From Pontederia crassipes (Eukaryota > Streptophyta > Magnoliopsida > Commelinales > Pontederiaceae), in contig CM060191.1 of the NCBI GenBank assembly GCA_030549335.1, positions 52,737,447-52,801,446 of the forward strand: DNA of 64,000 bases. The letters are read 5' to 3'. Positions 26,651 to 37,652 of the stretch are shown here, piece by piece. The translations under genes were made by a program, and so were the position numbers. The number at the start of each line of letters is the position of its first letter. The stretch's first letter is position 1. The notes under the pieces were generated by a model. It saw nothing but the letters and a program-made list of their open reading frames with translations. It made no database searches and was not told the DNA's origin.

Positions 26651-27189
26651 AAGACGTAATGATACTTTAATAAAACTCAAGGATCTTCCCAAAACATATA
26701 ACAAAAATATTTAGATTTAGGGCATAACGTTTAAATGTACTCTCAATCACAATGCCCCCGAAATTCACTTTGGTGTTTTAGTTGTTTGGACTTTGTGGGT
26801 TTCCTCTGATGGGCTTTGGCGGCACTTGCAACTTCTTATCTTTTTTTTTTTTTTCAACTTGTCGGATGTTACAGTTTGAATCCTTTTTATATCTCTTGTT
26901 TAATCATGAGTTGCTCTCATTTTTCTTCCTCTTCTTATTTTCTCTACCTTGTCCATTGTTTGATTAAGTCTTTTTGTCGTCCGAAATCATATTGTACTGA
27001 GTACTAATACGAATGTAAGACTCGAGAGTTTTGTGGCTCAGACATTAATTTCCAGTCTTGTATCATCTTGCACTTGTAATATGTGAACCTATTTATGAAT
27101 AATTCTGACACTTGGTTTGCTGCTTGCCTGGGTGCCACATATTGTACCAAGCAATTTTTTTCGTCACACTAATCTTTTGATTAAATTTG
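26651..27189. other. Spacer, no gene recognised
   Basis: Pyrimidine-rich sequence with a T-homopolymer near 26845. Two overlapping short frames (26782-27007) predict Phe/Leu/Ser-rich peptides without homology that I recognise. AATAAT-type signals near 27100 would allow a noncoding transcript end, but nothing shows one. Confidence 0.4.
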
Positions 27190-27748
27190 TGTTATAACAT
27201 CCGGCCCGGCCTGGCTAGTTGGATCGGTGTCAGAGCATTAAAATGGCCCATGGGTCGATCAAAACTCGACCATGAGATTGATCTGCTTTGATCCGGTCAA
27301 ATTCGAGTTCAACCGGTCGACCCAGTGGGTTTGACAGATCCAGACGGGTCAAATTGTAAAATATAAAAAAAACATATAAAAATTATTAAATTTTTTTAGA
27401 AATATATATATCTTTACTTGATATTTATGTTTTAATATTCTTCTTTATCATATATTTCATCGATATTTTTATTTTTTAATTACCTCACGAGATTTTTTTA
27501 GAAGATATTCGATTGATGATTCAATTAATTCTTACTTTATTATATTATTTGATCTAAATATTATATTATATCTTATAGTTTTTTGCTAAATAAGATATTA
27601 CATATTAATAATATTACAATGATCATCTTAACTTATTTTTTAATTAATTTATATTATCCAATCCGACCATTCGATTCGACTCGGTCCAAGCAGTCTGACC
27701 TGACCCGTTAGGCAATCCGAATCGATGGCTGGGTCGGATCTTATAACA
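27190..27748. mobile_element. Candidate non-autonomous DNA transposon, ~0.56 kb
   Basis: The left end TGTTATAACATCCGGCCCGG and the inverse of the right end, TGTTATAAGATCCGACCCAG, match at most positions. GC-rich CCGGTC/GACCCG-rich subterminal blocks surround an AT-rich core. No convincing target-site duplication was found. The element at 31059-32108 has the same design. Confidence 0.45.
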
Positions 27749-29088
27749 TTAGATTAAACAATATAAGCCCATGGAATTCTTGAATCCCAATTGCCATAGT
27801 GTTGCTTTATCCTTCATGCAACTACTTTTATATAACAAAAAATTCAGTGTTCATCAATCTCTTCTTCCTCACCAAAGATTCAAATTATAAGATCAAATAA
27901 TAAAAGAAACAAAAGAAGACAAGTTCTTTCATTCACAGTGGAGTTTTGATAACACTTAGGCCTTATGCTATTATGATGCACCCTGGCAGTTGCTGTTTTT
28001 TATACCATAAATTTTATTCAATCAATTATTATATGATAGAGTGAGCATTTCTTGCAATATTAATCAATTTGTGTTAAGACTATATACACACGGGAAGCCC
28101 TTTTTTCTTGTTAATCCGTCTCTCTGCCAACAGGCCTTGACATGTTGTCCTCCTTTTGGTCAGCATACAATATAATTATTATTAATGGTTGTCCTGGGCT
28201 TGTTGGAACATTTCAGATCAGATAGCCTGCAAATTGATGCTAAGAGGAAGATGGTCTTGGTGGTTCTTCATAAATGACACCATACCAGAAGAGGTATTAG
28301 ATTTGACTCTATTCCAGAACTCCCCACAAAAAAAAAGGTTCTTGTATTAGCCTGTCAAATTAGTCTCTCTAATTGCGTCCATTGTTAGATATAAGACTCT
28401 TGTTTGCTCAGAATAATAGATTGTGGGACAGAAGCCGATTGCAGAGAGGACAACGTGAGATGACAGATTGCATACTTATCTGGCACAGAATCATAGCTTA
28501 GTGGGGGTGGATGCAACTTCTTTGGCCTGAAGTATTGGACAGGATATGGTGGTTGTTCCTGCCCCCACAATTTGGACTCGGCAATTCAGATGTCTACTGA
28601 GACAAAATATGTTCCTGTGTATTTTTCTTGGCCTTCTTGTTTACGTATCAATGCCGAAGTTTCACTGGAGTACATACCACCGGATGAAAAGAAGCTCACA
28701 ATTCAGTCTACACAGATCGAAAATTTGTACAAATGCTTCATATGTTTTTTTGTTATTGAGCTTGTACTTTGCTGATTAGAAACAATTACATGCAGGAAGC
28801 ACAAACATGATACCTGCAAATGCATGAGTTATTCATGCATGCACCTGTCCTTATACTCAAGGCCATACCAGATGGAGATGCTCTAGCTACGAGGCACCAA
28901 GTGGGCTACATGCATAACATTTTGATGTGGGACACGATTGCTCTTTCATCAGGAACTCAACACTGTTATAAAGTTATATTAACCATGCATGTTTGGGGGC
29001 ATTGTAAAGTGAATCATTCTTTTTGTTAAATTTGATCCTGTGGCCTTCTTTTGTACCCTTAGGAAGTTCGACCCATTAGTAATTGAAT
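27749..29088. other. Spacer, no gene recognised
   Basis: A moderately GC-balanced stretch at 28500-28780 carries overlapping frames (for example 28572-28775, 67 codons) that match no family I know. It could be a decayed exon or noncoding transcript. Nothing else is visible. Confidence 0.35.
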
Positions 29089-30245
29089 GGGTAAATTATA
29101 CCAAATACCCTCCAACTTTAAGGTTTGCTTAACGATACCCTCCAACTTCACTTTGTAACACAAATGTCCTTCATCTTTTAACGCGTTTCACCTGATGCCC
29201 TCTTTATTTGGGATAGCAAGTTTTTTGGTTTTTCGTCGACGTGGCGTCGATGTGACCATCTCCTCTCTCCTCCACGCAAATAGACGTCCGACGTGGCATC
29301 TTCTGACGTGGCATATAAAATTACACCAATGCCCTCCAACTTTAAGGTTGGCTCAGCGATATCCTTCAACTTTACTTTGTAACACAAATGTCATTCATCT
29401 TTTAATACGTTTCATCCGATGCCCTCTTTACCTGGGACAGACGGTTTCTCGATTTTTCGTCGACGTGATGTCCACGTAATCATCTCATCTCTCCTCCACG
29501 CAAATAGTCGTCCCATGTGGCATGCTCCTACATGGCACATAAAATTACATCAAATATCCTCCAACTTTAAAGTTTGCTCACCAAATGCACATAAATTTAC
29601 ACCAATTTGGATAAAGATGGCGGCCGACGAACGCGAAAGGTGAACGATGAAGGAGACAAACGACGAAGGAGAGCGATCGACGAAGAAGTGCGAACGGTGA
29701 AGGAGGTTTCACGCGAACGATGACAAAGACGGAAATAAGAAAATAATTTAATAGTGAGTGGGTCAACTTACGTAAGTAAGATGATTTAATATGTGGTACC
29801 ACGTAGGAGCATGCCACGTGGGACGACTATTTGCGTGGAGGAGAGATGAGATGACCACGTAAACGTCACGTCAACGAAAAATCTAGAAATCGTCTGTCCC
29901 AAGTAAAGAGAGCATCGGGTAAAATGTATTAAAAGATGAAGGGCATTTGTGTTACAAAATAAAGTTTGAGAGTATCGCTGAGCCAACCTTAAAGTTGGAG
30001 GGCATTTGTGTAATTTTATATGCCACGTTAGAAGATGCCACGTCGGACGACTATTTGCGTGGAGGAGAGAGGAGATGGTCACGTGGACGCCACGTCGACG
30101 AAAAACTGAAAAACTTGCTATCCCAGATAAAGAGAGCATCGGGTGAAACGCGTTAAAAGATGAAGGACATTTGTGTTACAAAGTGAAGTTGGATGGTATC
30201 GTTAAGCAAACCTTAAAATTGGAGGGCATTTTGTATAATTTACCC
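29089..30245. mobile_element. MULE-like fold-back transposon with 10-bp TSD
   Basis: The element starts GGGTAAATTATA and ends with its exact inverse, TATAATTTACCC. It is flanked by a perfect 10-bp duplication, GTAATTGAAT (29079-29088 and 30246-30255), in the range of Mutator-like elements. Inverted arms of roughly 450 bp make up most of the 1157 bp and should fold into a long hairpin. Each arm is an internal direct repeat of a ~235-bp unit (TACCCTCCAACTTTAAGG to GTCCGACGTGGCATCTTC, then a variant). The short loop (about 29600-29790) is rich in CGAACG/GACGAAGG repeats. There is no transposase; frames on both strands are arm repeats. The MULE assignment rests on TSD length and long inverted repeats. 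Confidence 0.85.
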
Positions 30246-31058
30246 GTAATTGAATTTGGTGTAACTAATCTGGGATGTTTTGTGCCCTCTTCTTTCATTC
30301 TTGCACCCCCAGTCGAAATTAGGTGATAGTGATACTTCTCATACGTTCAATGGTTGAAGTGTGGTCAGATGAAAAAAAAAAACAGCAAATAGACTACTAA
30401 GTAATTTTACAAAGTTGGATCAACTGCAGAGAACAAAATATCAATGATATCTTCATCTGCACTGTGATGCCATATGAAGATGCTTCCAATCTAATGGCAT
30501 GTTCCATTTTTCCTCCTATATCACAAGCGATCGAGGTATTCTTTTTAATGTTATAAACAAAAGTCAAGATCTCAAAATAATAATAATAATAATAATAATT
30601 ATAATAAAAGAATAAGTCACCATGAGATATGGTAATAAATTTAATCCACGTCACGTGTGAGAGATATGGTAATTGACACCTAATACAATAAATATTTTAA
30701 TATGAAATATATTAAAATTTTAAAACTTCAATGTGTCATCTCCATATTGTTCACCATCATCATTTTTATACTCTTATCTAGACCAATAAGGAAAAAATAC
30801 GAATATAAATGTATAATCAATTCCATTATCACGGTACCGGTCTAATGGTTATTTTCAGAACAATTAAATCCATAGAACGATAACGGCCGAAATTCATAGT
30901 TATCGTCGAAATTGATACTATCAATTAAAATTTATTACAATGTTACGCCAATAAGTTACACAAAATAGTTGACACCTTGAAGTAGGAGATCAATGTTTAA
31001 ATTTCGAAAATGTCACTCGTCAAAATAAGTTTAAATTTACCTGTCGATTCACTTTTGA
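30246..31058. other. Spacer with an (AAT)n tract, no gene
   Basis: An (AAT)n microsatellite lies at about 30577-30598 and an A-homopolymer near 30372. No coding region or transposon ends are seen. Confidence 0.5.
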
Positions 31059-32108
31059 TGTTGTCGGGTCAAACCGGACCGGCCGGTTAGACCGGTCACC
31101 AATCCAGCCCACTTGGAGTCTTAAAATTAGACTTTCATTTGGACCGAATTGAATCGGATCGAATCAATCAAAATTTCACGTTTTTGGATCCGCCAAAATT
31201 TTTTTATTATTATTTTTGTTATGAGATGATTTAATAAAAATATTATTATAAATTTAAAAAATTTTCAAAAATAGACTTTCTCCATAAACATTTAGGCCCA
31301 TTAATCTCCTTCTTCATTTATAGTTGTCCATCTACTCTCACTTTGCTACTATTAGCAATGTGGAACTATATTTGTATACTCACTTGTTCTTTTCTCTCTT
31401 CATTTAGTCTTAAATTTATTAAACTTTGAACTTTAACTTATGATTTTATTTCATTTTTAATATCCTAAATGTATATTATAATATAAATTAATTATATATT
31501 TATTATATTAATATAATATTTATCATATTAGATAAATTAATTATGAATGAATAGTGCACACTTCTTTGTTATATGTAAAATATACAACAATACTATAATA
31601 TACTTAGTATAGTATAATATTATATATACACATTTTTAAATTCCTTTAATTTAGTATATAATAAGTCAAATTAAATAGCTAACTTCTCATTATACCATAT
31701 ATTTATTTATAGAATATACAATCTTGTCATAATATTTTGAAAAATAAATATGTAATTTTTGCTTCTAACATAAAAAATAAATATAGGAAATACATAAAAA
31801 ATAATCAATAGAAAATTTATATATACTAATCAAATTCATAACATTTTAATTTATTAAGTGTATAATAATTTTAAAATCAAATATTAAAATTAATTATAAA
31901 CTTATTATTTATTATTTATGATTGTTATTTTTTCTTTTTTATAATACATTTTGATATCATATATATACTTATAGAATCGAAATATAGCTTAATTTACTAT
32001 ATAATATTTTATTACTATTCGGTCCGACTGATCGGTCCAATTGGTTCGATCGTTTCGACCTGAAACGAACACTTATTCGGATCGTCGTCCGATCCGATCC
32101 TAACAACA
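31059..32108. mobile_element. Candidate non-autonomous DNA transposon, ~1.05 kb
   Basis: The left end TGTTGTCGGGTCAAACC and the inverse of the right end, TGTTGTTAGGATCGGATC, share most of their first dozen bases. GC-rich CCGGTCGGTT-type subterminal blocks enclose a ~800-bp AT-rich core, as at 27190-27748. No clear target-site duplication and no transposase. Confidence 0.4.
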
Positions 32109-32178
32109 TTAGTCTCCCTAAGCTTACCTAATAAAAAAATATTAATACATTATGATGATACTGAAGTTAATTTTCAAA

Positions 32179-32209
32179 TATAAAAAAATATGTGTTTAAA
32201 TAAGTGTGA

Positions 32210-32259
<50 letters not shown>

Positions 32260-32461
32260 GCTTTTGTCCATTATGCCCCCTCGCTCGCTCTCTATCACCA
32301 ATTCATCCGTCATGCTGATGTCTCCTTTTCCTTTCTTCGGAGTTCGGACAAAGAAACCAACAATGCTCCTTCCATTTCTTTCCCCCATTTCTGTTCTCAA
32401 AGCAACTCAACTCCGTCGATCTCATTTCGCTCCGCAAAGCTGCCGCCTTTGTAGGGGTTTC
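32179..32461 (+). promoter_or_regulatory. Displaced promoter and 5' leader of the F-box gene
   Basis: A TATAAAAAA string at about 32179 is followed by a CT-rich, leader-like stretch (32260-32461; for example CCTTTTCCTTTCTTC). This stretch ends with GTTTC at the left border of the solo LTR. Removing the LTR and one GTTTC joins it to CATCTCCCTCCGATCGC, which leads to the F-box start. The sequence shows the join; its role as promoter and leader is inferred from position and composition. Confidence 0.5.
32210..32259. repeat. (ATT)n microsatellite
   Basis: About 16 uninterrupted ATT trinucleotides directly upstream of the pyrimidine-rich leader of the F-box gene. Confidence 0.95.
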
Positions 32462-33429
32462 TGTAACGCCCTCAAAATTCAGCCCTAATTTTTAATTTTT
32501 TGTCGAACCCTAGATGGCGTTACTTCGACCTTGACTTTGACCTAATTTCATAAATCTTTGCAGCGGAAACATAATATAATAAAACTTAAGACATTAACAT
32601 CATAACAGCGGAAGACTTGATGGATAATTAAAATAAAATCCAAGATAACATAATATGGCCCATGGGCCTAGTAGGCTCTAACGTATACCCAACAATGGGT
32701 TCTTACCACATAATGAGTTCAAGTAAATTATATGACTCCATAAGGCCCATAAGCCATACATAACAGACTCTTACAAGAGTTCAACATATGACATAACATA
32801 AGAAAGATAACTTGGGTCATAGCCCGACTCGTCCATGTGCAATGTTTTCGTCAAGAGGCCCTCACCGCCGAACCTAAGCTTCATCCATACCTGCACAGAT
32901 CCATGTGGTGCAGGGGATTTCTCCCGTTAGAGTATGTTGAGGCTCATGCATGCTATGACCTTATAACATAATCTCTATATGTCATGGCATATGCATATCA
33001 TCATCATGGAACATAAATCATATGTATGCTATGAGCTACTTATGCATACTACATGACATGTGATCATATCATCATGGAAATATAACATAACAAGTAACAT
33101 CATAATCTTTAAGTCGTGCATATCATAACTTATCATCATGCTAATGCATACCATAATCTTATCTTACTTTACTTTAGCATATTTCATCACGTCATGATAT
33201 GATGTGACAAGTGAATATTTACATGGCATCCTCATAGGTGCATACTTCATCATACTTCTTTAATATCTTTACTTTATGTCCCAAGTCATTCATCATTCAT
33301 CATTCATCTTTTCATCTTTCATCTTTACTTAGATACTTTCTTATCTTGTTTGATTGGGAAGACCATGTTGAAGCTCAAGGAAAAAATGGCTAGCTAGGCC
33401 AATACATTTGGGTCGCGGGAAGCCAATAG

Positions 33430-33592
33430 AGATGCCACACTAGGGATAGAACTCGCTTCCTGGGGCCGCGGATGCCCAATTGAGACGCCACACTAGGGGT
33501 GGAACTCGCCTCACTTATGGAAACGCTACACTAGGGGTGGAACTCATTTTCCCGAGAAATGCCGCCACTAGGGGGCGGAACCCATTTCCCCT
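33430..33592. repeat. ~54-bp tandem repeat in the solo LTR
   Basis: Units containing GCCACACTAGGGGTGGAACTC recur near 33435, 33488, 33525 and 33560, with shortened spacing on the right. Confidence 0.7.
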
Positions 33593-33754
33593 TTCCTTGA
33601 TTGCAACAAGTCACCTTCACGTCAATCCGTCTTTTTACTTATTTTTATCAATACATACAATCATTCATACATGTTGCACGTTTTAATCCTATTTAAGGTC
33701 ATACATACTTCAAAGCATTTTATATGTGGTCATTCAATCATAGCCAATCAACTT

Positions 33755-34255
33755 CCAGAACGGACGATCGTTTTGGGTAAAGATCGACCATTGGAAGGGT
33801 ATCGATCGACCGGTCGGCTTATCGGTCGATCGTTATGGTCCATTCGGACGACCAAAATCAGACTTCAGTTCGTCCGCTAATCACAGAATGTGACACTCTT
33901 CTATATCGGACGACCGTTATTAAATCGGTCGACGCTCATGGGTCCTTCGGATGACCGAAAAGGGATTTCAGTTCGACCGCTAATCACATAATGTGACCTT
34001 CTTCTAAATCAGACGACCGCTGGATAATCGGTCGACCGATACTGGTCCTCTCGGACGTTCGAAAATGGATTTCGGATCATCCGTTAATCACAGAATGAGT
34101 CGAACATTTTGACGACACGTATCGGACGACCGTTATTACATTGGTCGACCATTACATTGCTATCGGGCGACCGAGACAAGGTGTCTGGTCGACCGCTATT
34201 CACAGAATGTTCCGACCCTTCTAAAACGGGCGACCATTATATAACTGATCGATTA
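33755..34255. repeat. ~100-bp tandem repeat rich in GGTCGACCG
   Basis: Each unit contains CGGACGACCGTTAT, a GGTCGACCG-like string and GCTAATCACAGAATGTGA. Corresponding points fall near 33841, 33946 and 34046, with a longer, more diverged fourth unit. The motif recurs in unrelated LTR contexts elsewhere in the window. Confidence 0.75.
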
Positions 34256-34741
34256 TCCATTTCAAGAACACATTGGTTCTTCATGTCCTAATCCATTCAC
34301 ACAATCATCATTAGAGAGGTGATTAAGGGTTTGGATCCCTCAAACATATCTTAATAGCTTATGTCCAAAATCTTAGCTTCTTTCCTCTTCTTAATCCCCC
34401 TGGTTAACTACAGAAATTAGAGAGAAAATAGTGAGGGAGCTTGCTATTGTCCAATGAATAAACAAGGAAATTTATTGTAGCAATTTACTATAGCTCCTAA
34501 TCCCTCTTTGCTGTTGTCCAAAAGCTCTTAGGGGTCTCCTGTAGCTGCTGGCCGAGTATGGGAGGGTTTTGAGGCAGTTTACTGTAGTAGGTGGAAGCTT
34601 ACATGGTTTTGGGCTTAGTGGGCTGTGGTGCGCGTGGGCTTTAAGTTGTTTTTTTTTTTTTTGATCTTTATGTCAGGATATTACAGTTTCCATCTCCCTC
34701 CGATCGCTTCCTCCTATTGTGTTCGAGGTGTCTGACTGCCC

Positions 34742-36078
34742 ATGTCGTCGTACTGCGGCGGCCGGACGGTGCTGGATCCAGCGGGATGCCCACCGTGGAG
34801 CGTCGATCCCGCGGACGGCGAGCATCCAGAGACCTCGAAGGAGTCTCTGGAGGCGATGGAGGTTGATGGAGTCGACCACTTCGATCGGCTGCCGGACTCG
34901 GTGCTTCTAGTGGTCTTCAACCGAATCGGCGACGTGAAGGCGCTCGGCCGTTGTTGTGTCGTCTCCCGTCGCTTCCAATCCCTCGTACCCCTCGTGGATG
35001 ACGTCGTCGTCCGAGTCACTGCGTCATCTCCGACGATCCTTCGCCGTCCTCCTTGTCGTCCTCCTCTTCTTCTTCCCGAGGCAACTCCTCCGTGTCCGCC
35101 ACCTCCGGCGACAAGGCCCGTGGTGTTTTCTCCCATTTCGCCCGCCTCGTTCTCACGGGACTCGTGAGGCCTTTGCACGCTCTCAGCCAGATTCTTACTC
35201 CCTCTTATGGTTCCTCCTCTGGGTGCGCCGAGTCTGCGTCCCAGCGGTCTAGCATCGGCTCATGTTCCTCCTTGTCTTCATCTTCGTCATCGATTTCCTC
35301 GGAGGTCTCCCACCATTCACCGACCGAGGTTTTGAGGAGCTTTAAGGAGATCCGGCGTCTCCGCATTGAGCTCCCGGCCGGCGAGCTCGGGGTTGACGAG
35401 GGCGTCCTTCTCAAATGGAAGGCAGATTTCGGCTCTACTCTCGATCGCTGTGCCATTCTTGGCGCCTCCTCCGTTCTTTCCCCTTCCCCTTCCTCGCCTA
35501 CTGCGGCCTTGATTAAATCTCCGAGTGCCAATTCGTTCTCCCAGGACGGTTGCGGTGGTGGTGATGACGCCGGTAGCATTCCAGAGTCCTTCTACAGCAA
35601 CGGGAGCTTGAAGCTGAGGGTGGTGTGGACTATTAGCTCGCTGATCGCCGCCTCAGCGCGGCATTATCTCCTCCAGCCGATCGTCGCTGATCATGAGACG
35701 CTGGAAAGCTTGGACCTGGCGGATGCTGATGGGCAGGGGATCCTCACGATGAACCGGCGACAGCTGCAAGAGCTCAGGGTGAAACAAGTCTCAGCCTCCG
35801 GGAACTCCCAGCGTACACTTTTACCGGCACTTTGCATGCGCCTCTGGTATGCAGCCCATCTGGAGCTACCTGGGGGGTTAGTGCTGAAGGGCGCCACCCT
35901 GGTTGCCATCAGGCCGACGGAGGAGAGAGCAAAGGAGGTAGCCATTAGTGGTGGAAGTAGCGTTGTTGGGTCCCCAGAGGGATGCTGGGTCTCAAATTCC
36001 TTCGAAGAACCATATAGGACAGCTGCTAAGATGCTCATGAAGAGGAGGACTTATTGCCTTGAGATGAACTCTTTCTAA
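34742..36078 (+). CDS. F-box protein (At5g46170/At4g18380-like), frame broken by a missing base
   Basis: F-box proteins of this plant group are thought to act as SCF ubiquitin-ligase substrate adaptors. The F-box (DHFDRLPDSVLLVVFN to GRCCVVSRRFQSLVP) lies in the frame of ATG 34742. A second in-frame ATG at 34856 is a better start: it gives about 407 residues once the break is discounted, near the ~395 usual for the family. After VVVRV (codon ending 35017) that frame turns into Pro-rich nonsense and stops at 35167. The family's conserved C-terminal part (ARGVFSHFARLVLTGLVRPL, LRSFKEIRRLRIELP, KATLVAIRPT-like GATLVAIRPT) continues one frame over to 36078. One base is missing at 35017/35018, where the family has a Val-Asp-Cys codon series. 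The rest is intact, so this is a very young pseudogene or a sequence error. A solo LTR sits 56 bp upstream. Confidence 0.88.
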
Positions 36079-36498
36079 TAATTTGGGAGAACCACCAATA
36101 CGTAGGTAAACTTTAAAACCTTGCATTACGTGGTTATTGCATTTCTGAGATATTATTAGATACAAAGAAGATTATAGAACTGATATATTACATATTGTAA
36201 TCTCTTGTGTGTTAGTGTCAGAAGTGTTAAATTGCATCTTGGAACACGGAAACATGCTATGCCCTTGGCACCTGTGCTATGGCACATCTATGTCATATTA
36301 ACCTATGATTATCTGCAAGGACCTGGTTTTGTGGTTCCTTTTGTTCTTCTATAAGGTTGCCATCCCCAATATGGAAACTATGCTGGAAATCTGCTCTCTA
36401 GAAAAAAAAAAAATGAGTGCAAGTGAAACACATTTTATTTATTGTGTTGCTTTCTATTTAACAGCTTTATTTTCAGGAAGCAATACTTTCTGAGTCTT
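36079..36498. other. F-box gene 3' flank
   Basis: Probable 3' untranslated region and spacer. No coding region; an A-homopolymer lies near 36402. Confidence 0.5.
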
Positions 36499-37652
36499 TG
36501 TTAAGAGTTGTAAAGATGAATCGCAAAAGTAGAGATCGTCTGGAGAGGCCAAGTTTGGGAGCAAAGCTGCAAATTCTGCTTATCGAACTTAAATGATACA
36601 ACTCAGCTCTTACAAGTTTTATAGTGTCCGATGACTGCTACAGGAATAACCGCCGAAACCGTTACCTAATATAAAACGATATGGAGACAATCAGCAATTA
36701 ACAACATATATGATAACACTCCCCCTCAAGTTGGGGGTTGAAAAAGATCAAAAAGCCCCAACTTGGAGGGAAGGAAATCGTGTTGATGTCAACTCAACCG
36801 CAAGTTGATCTCTAGTAGAGATATGGTGCAAATGAATGAGACGTTGAAGAGCTTTATCTCGAATGAAATGGCAGTCAATTTCCACATGCTTCATGTGCTC
36901 ATGAAAATTATCAATCATTTGCAGAGCAGCAGTACTATCAGTAGAAAGAGCAAAAGGATGTTGCAAAGGCATCCGCAATTCAGCAAAGAGACGATCATGC
37001 CAGATCAATTCCGCAACAGCAAGAGCAAGAGAACGGTACTTTGATTCCACAGACGATGTTTCATTGATTTCCAAAAAACAAGTGATTTGCCCACTTTGAT
37101 ACAAAAAAAACAGACACCGATCGTCGTGTAAGAATGCAAGATGCCCAATACGCATCAGTGACTGAAGTATCAAAAAGAGCATACCTCGGCCAAGAGCAGA
37201 TTTAAGATAACAAACAATCCTTAAAGCAGTCTTGAAATGAGATTCTTTGGAGCATGCATGAACTGATTGAGGTATCTAACTGCGAAAGTAATATCGAGGC
37301 GAGTATGTGTCAAATAGATTAATCTGCTAATCTACTGATGAGCCATTGAAAAGGGTCTGGAGGATCAAGAGGATTGTCAGTTACAGAAGGACGGAAGTAA
37401 AGATCATAATCGATCTCTGGGTACCATGTTAAGAGTTGTAAAGATGAATTGCAAAAGTAGAGATGGTCTGGAGAGGCCAAGTTTGGGAGCAAAGTTGCAA
37501 ATTCTACTTATCAAACTTAAATGATATAACTCAGCTCTTACAAATTTTATAGTGTTCGTCTGTCCGATGTCTGCTACAAGAATAACCGTTGAATCCGTCA
37601 CATAATATAACGATAAGGAGACAATCAGCAATTAACAACATATACGATAACA
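36499..37652 (-). mobile_element. Internally deleted Ty1-copia element, TSD GTCTT
   Basis: Two LTRs of 220 and 226 bp (36499-36718 and 37427-37652), both TGTTA..TAACA, enclose about 700 bp. A perfect 5-bp duplication, GTCTT, flanks the element (36494-36498 and 37653-37657). Next to the left LTR is a C-rich tract that is a polypurine tract on the minus strand. Next to the right LTR is the inverse of TGGTACCCAGAGATCG, a primer-binding site resembling the initiator-Met tRNA end. The element therefore reads on the minus strand. Only the end of pol survives. It lies 0.4 kb past the F-box stop. Confidence 0.92.
36748..37182 (-). pseudogene. Copia RNase H fragment
   Basis: The translation contains the copia RNase H signatures SVESKYRSLALAVAELIW, STDSTAALQM and the HVEIDCHFIRDK stretch, and ends close to the polypurine tract as expected for the 3' end of pol. 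Gag, protease, integrase and reverse transcriptase are missing, so the element cannot move by itself. Confidence 0.85.

Larger units (their letters stand above)
32462..34685. mobile_element. Solo LTR, Ty3-gypsy style, TSD GTTTC
   Basis: It starts TGTAACGCCC, ends GGATATTACA and is flanked by the perfect 5-bp duplication GTTTC (32457-32461 and 34686-34690). No internal region, primer-binding site or second LTR is present, so this 2224-bp copy is best explained by recombination between the LTRs of a full element. It holds two internal tandem repeats (33430-33590 and 33755-34250). It lies 56 bp before the first in-frame ATG of the F-box gene, in its leader. The TGTAACGCC..TTACA termini are shared with 53453-57857 and the left end at 62453. 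Confidence 0.92.

Noticed and set aside
28546..28779. Two overlapping frames of 67-77 codons as a possible small gene
   Set aside because: No recognisable domain, no supporting codon pattern, and overlapping frames of similar quality.
29178..30156. Several open frames with similar peptides on opposite strands
   Set aside because: They are the inverted arms of the fold-back transposon read in both directions.
34714..35178. 154-codon minus-strand frame across the F-box gene start
   Set aside because: Shadow frame; the plus strand carries the F-box itself.
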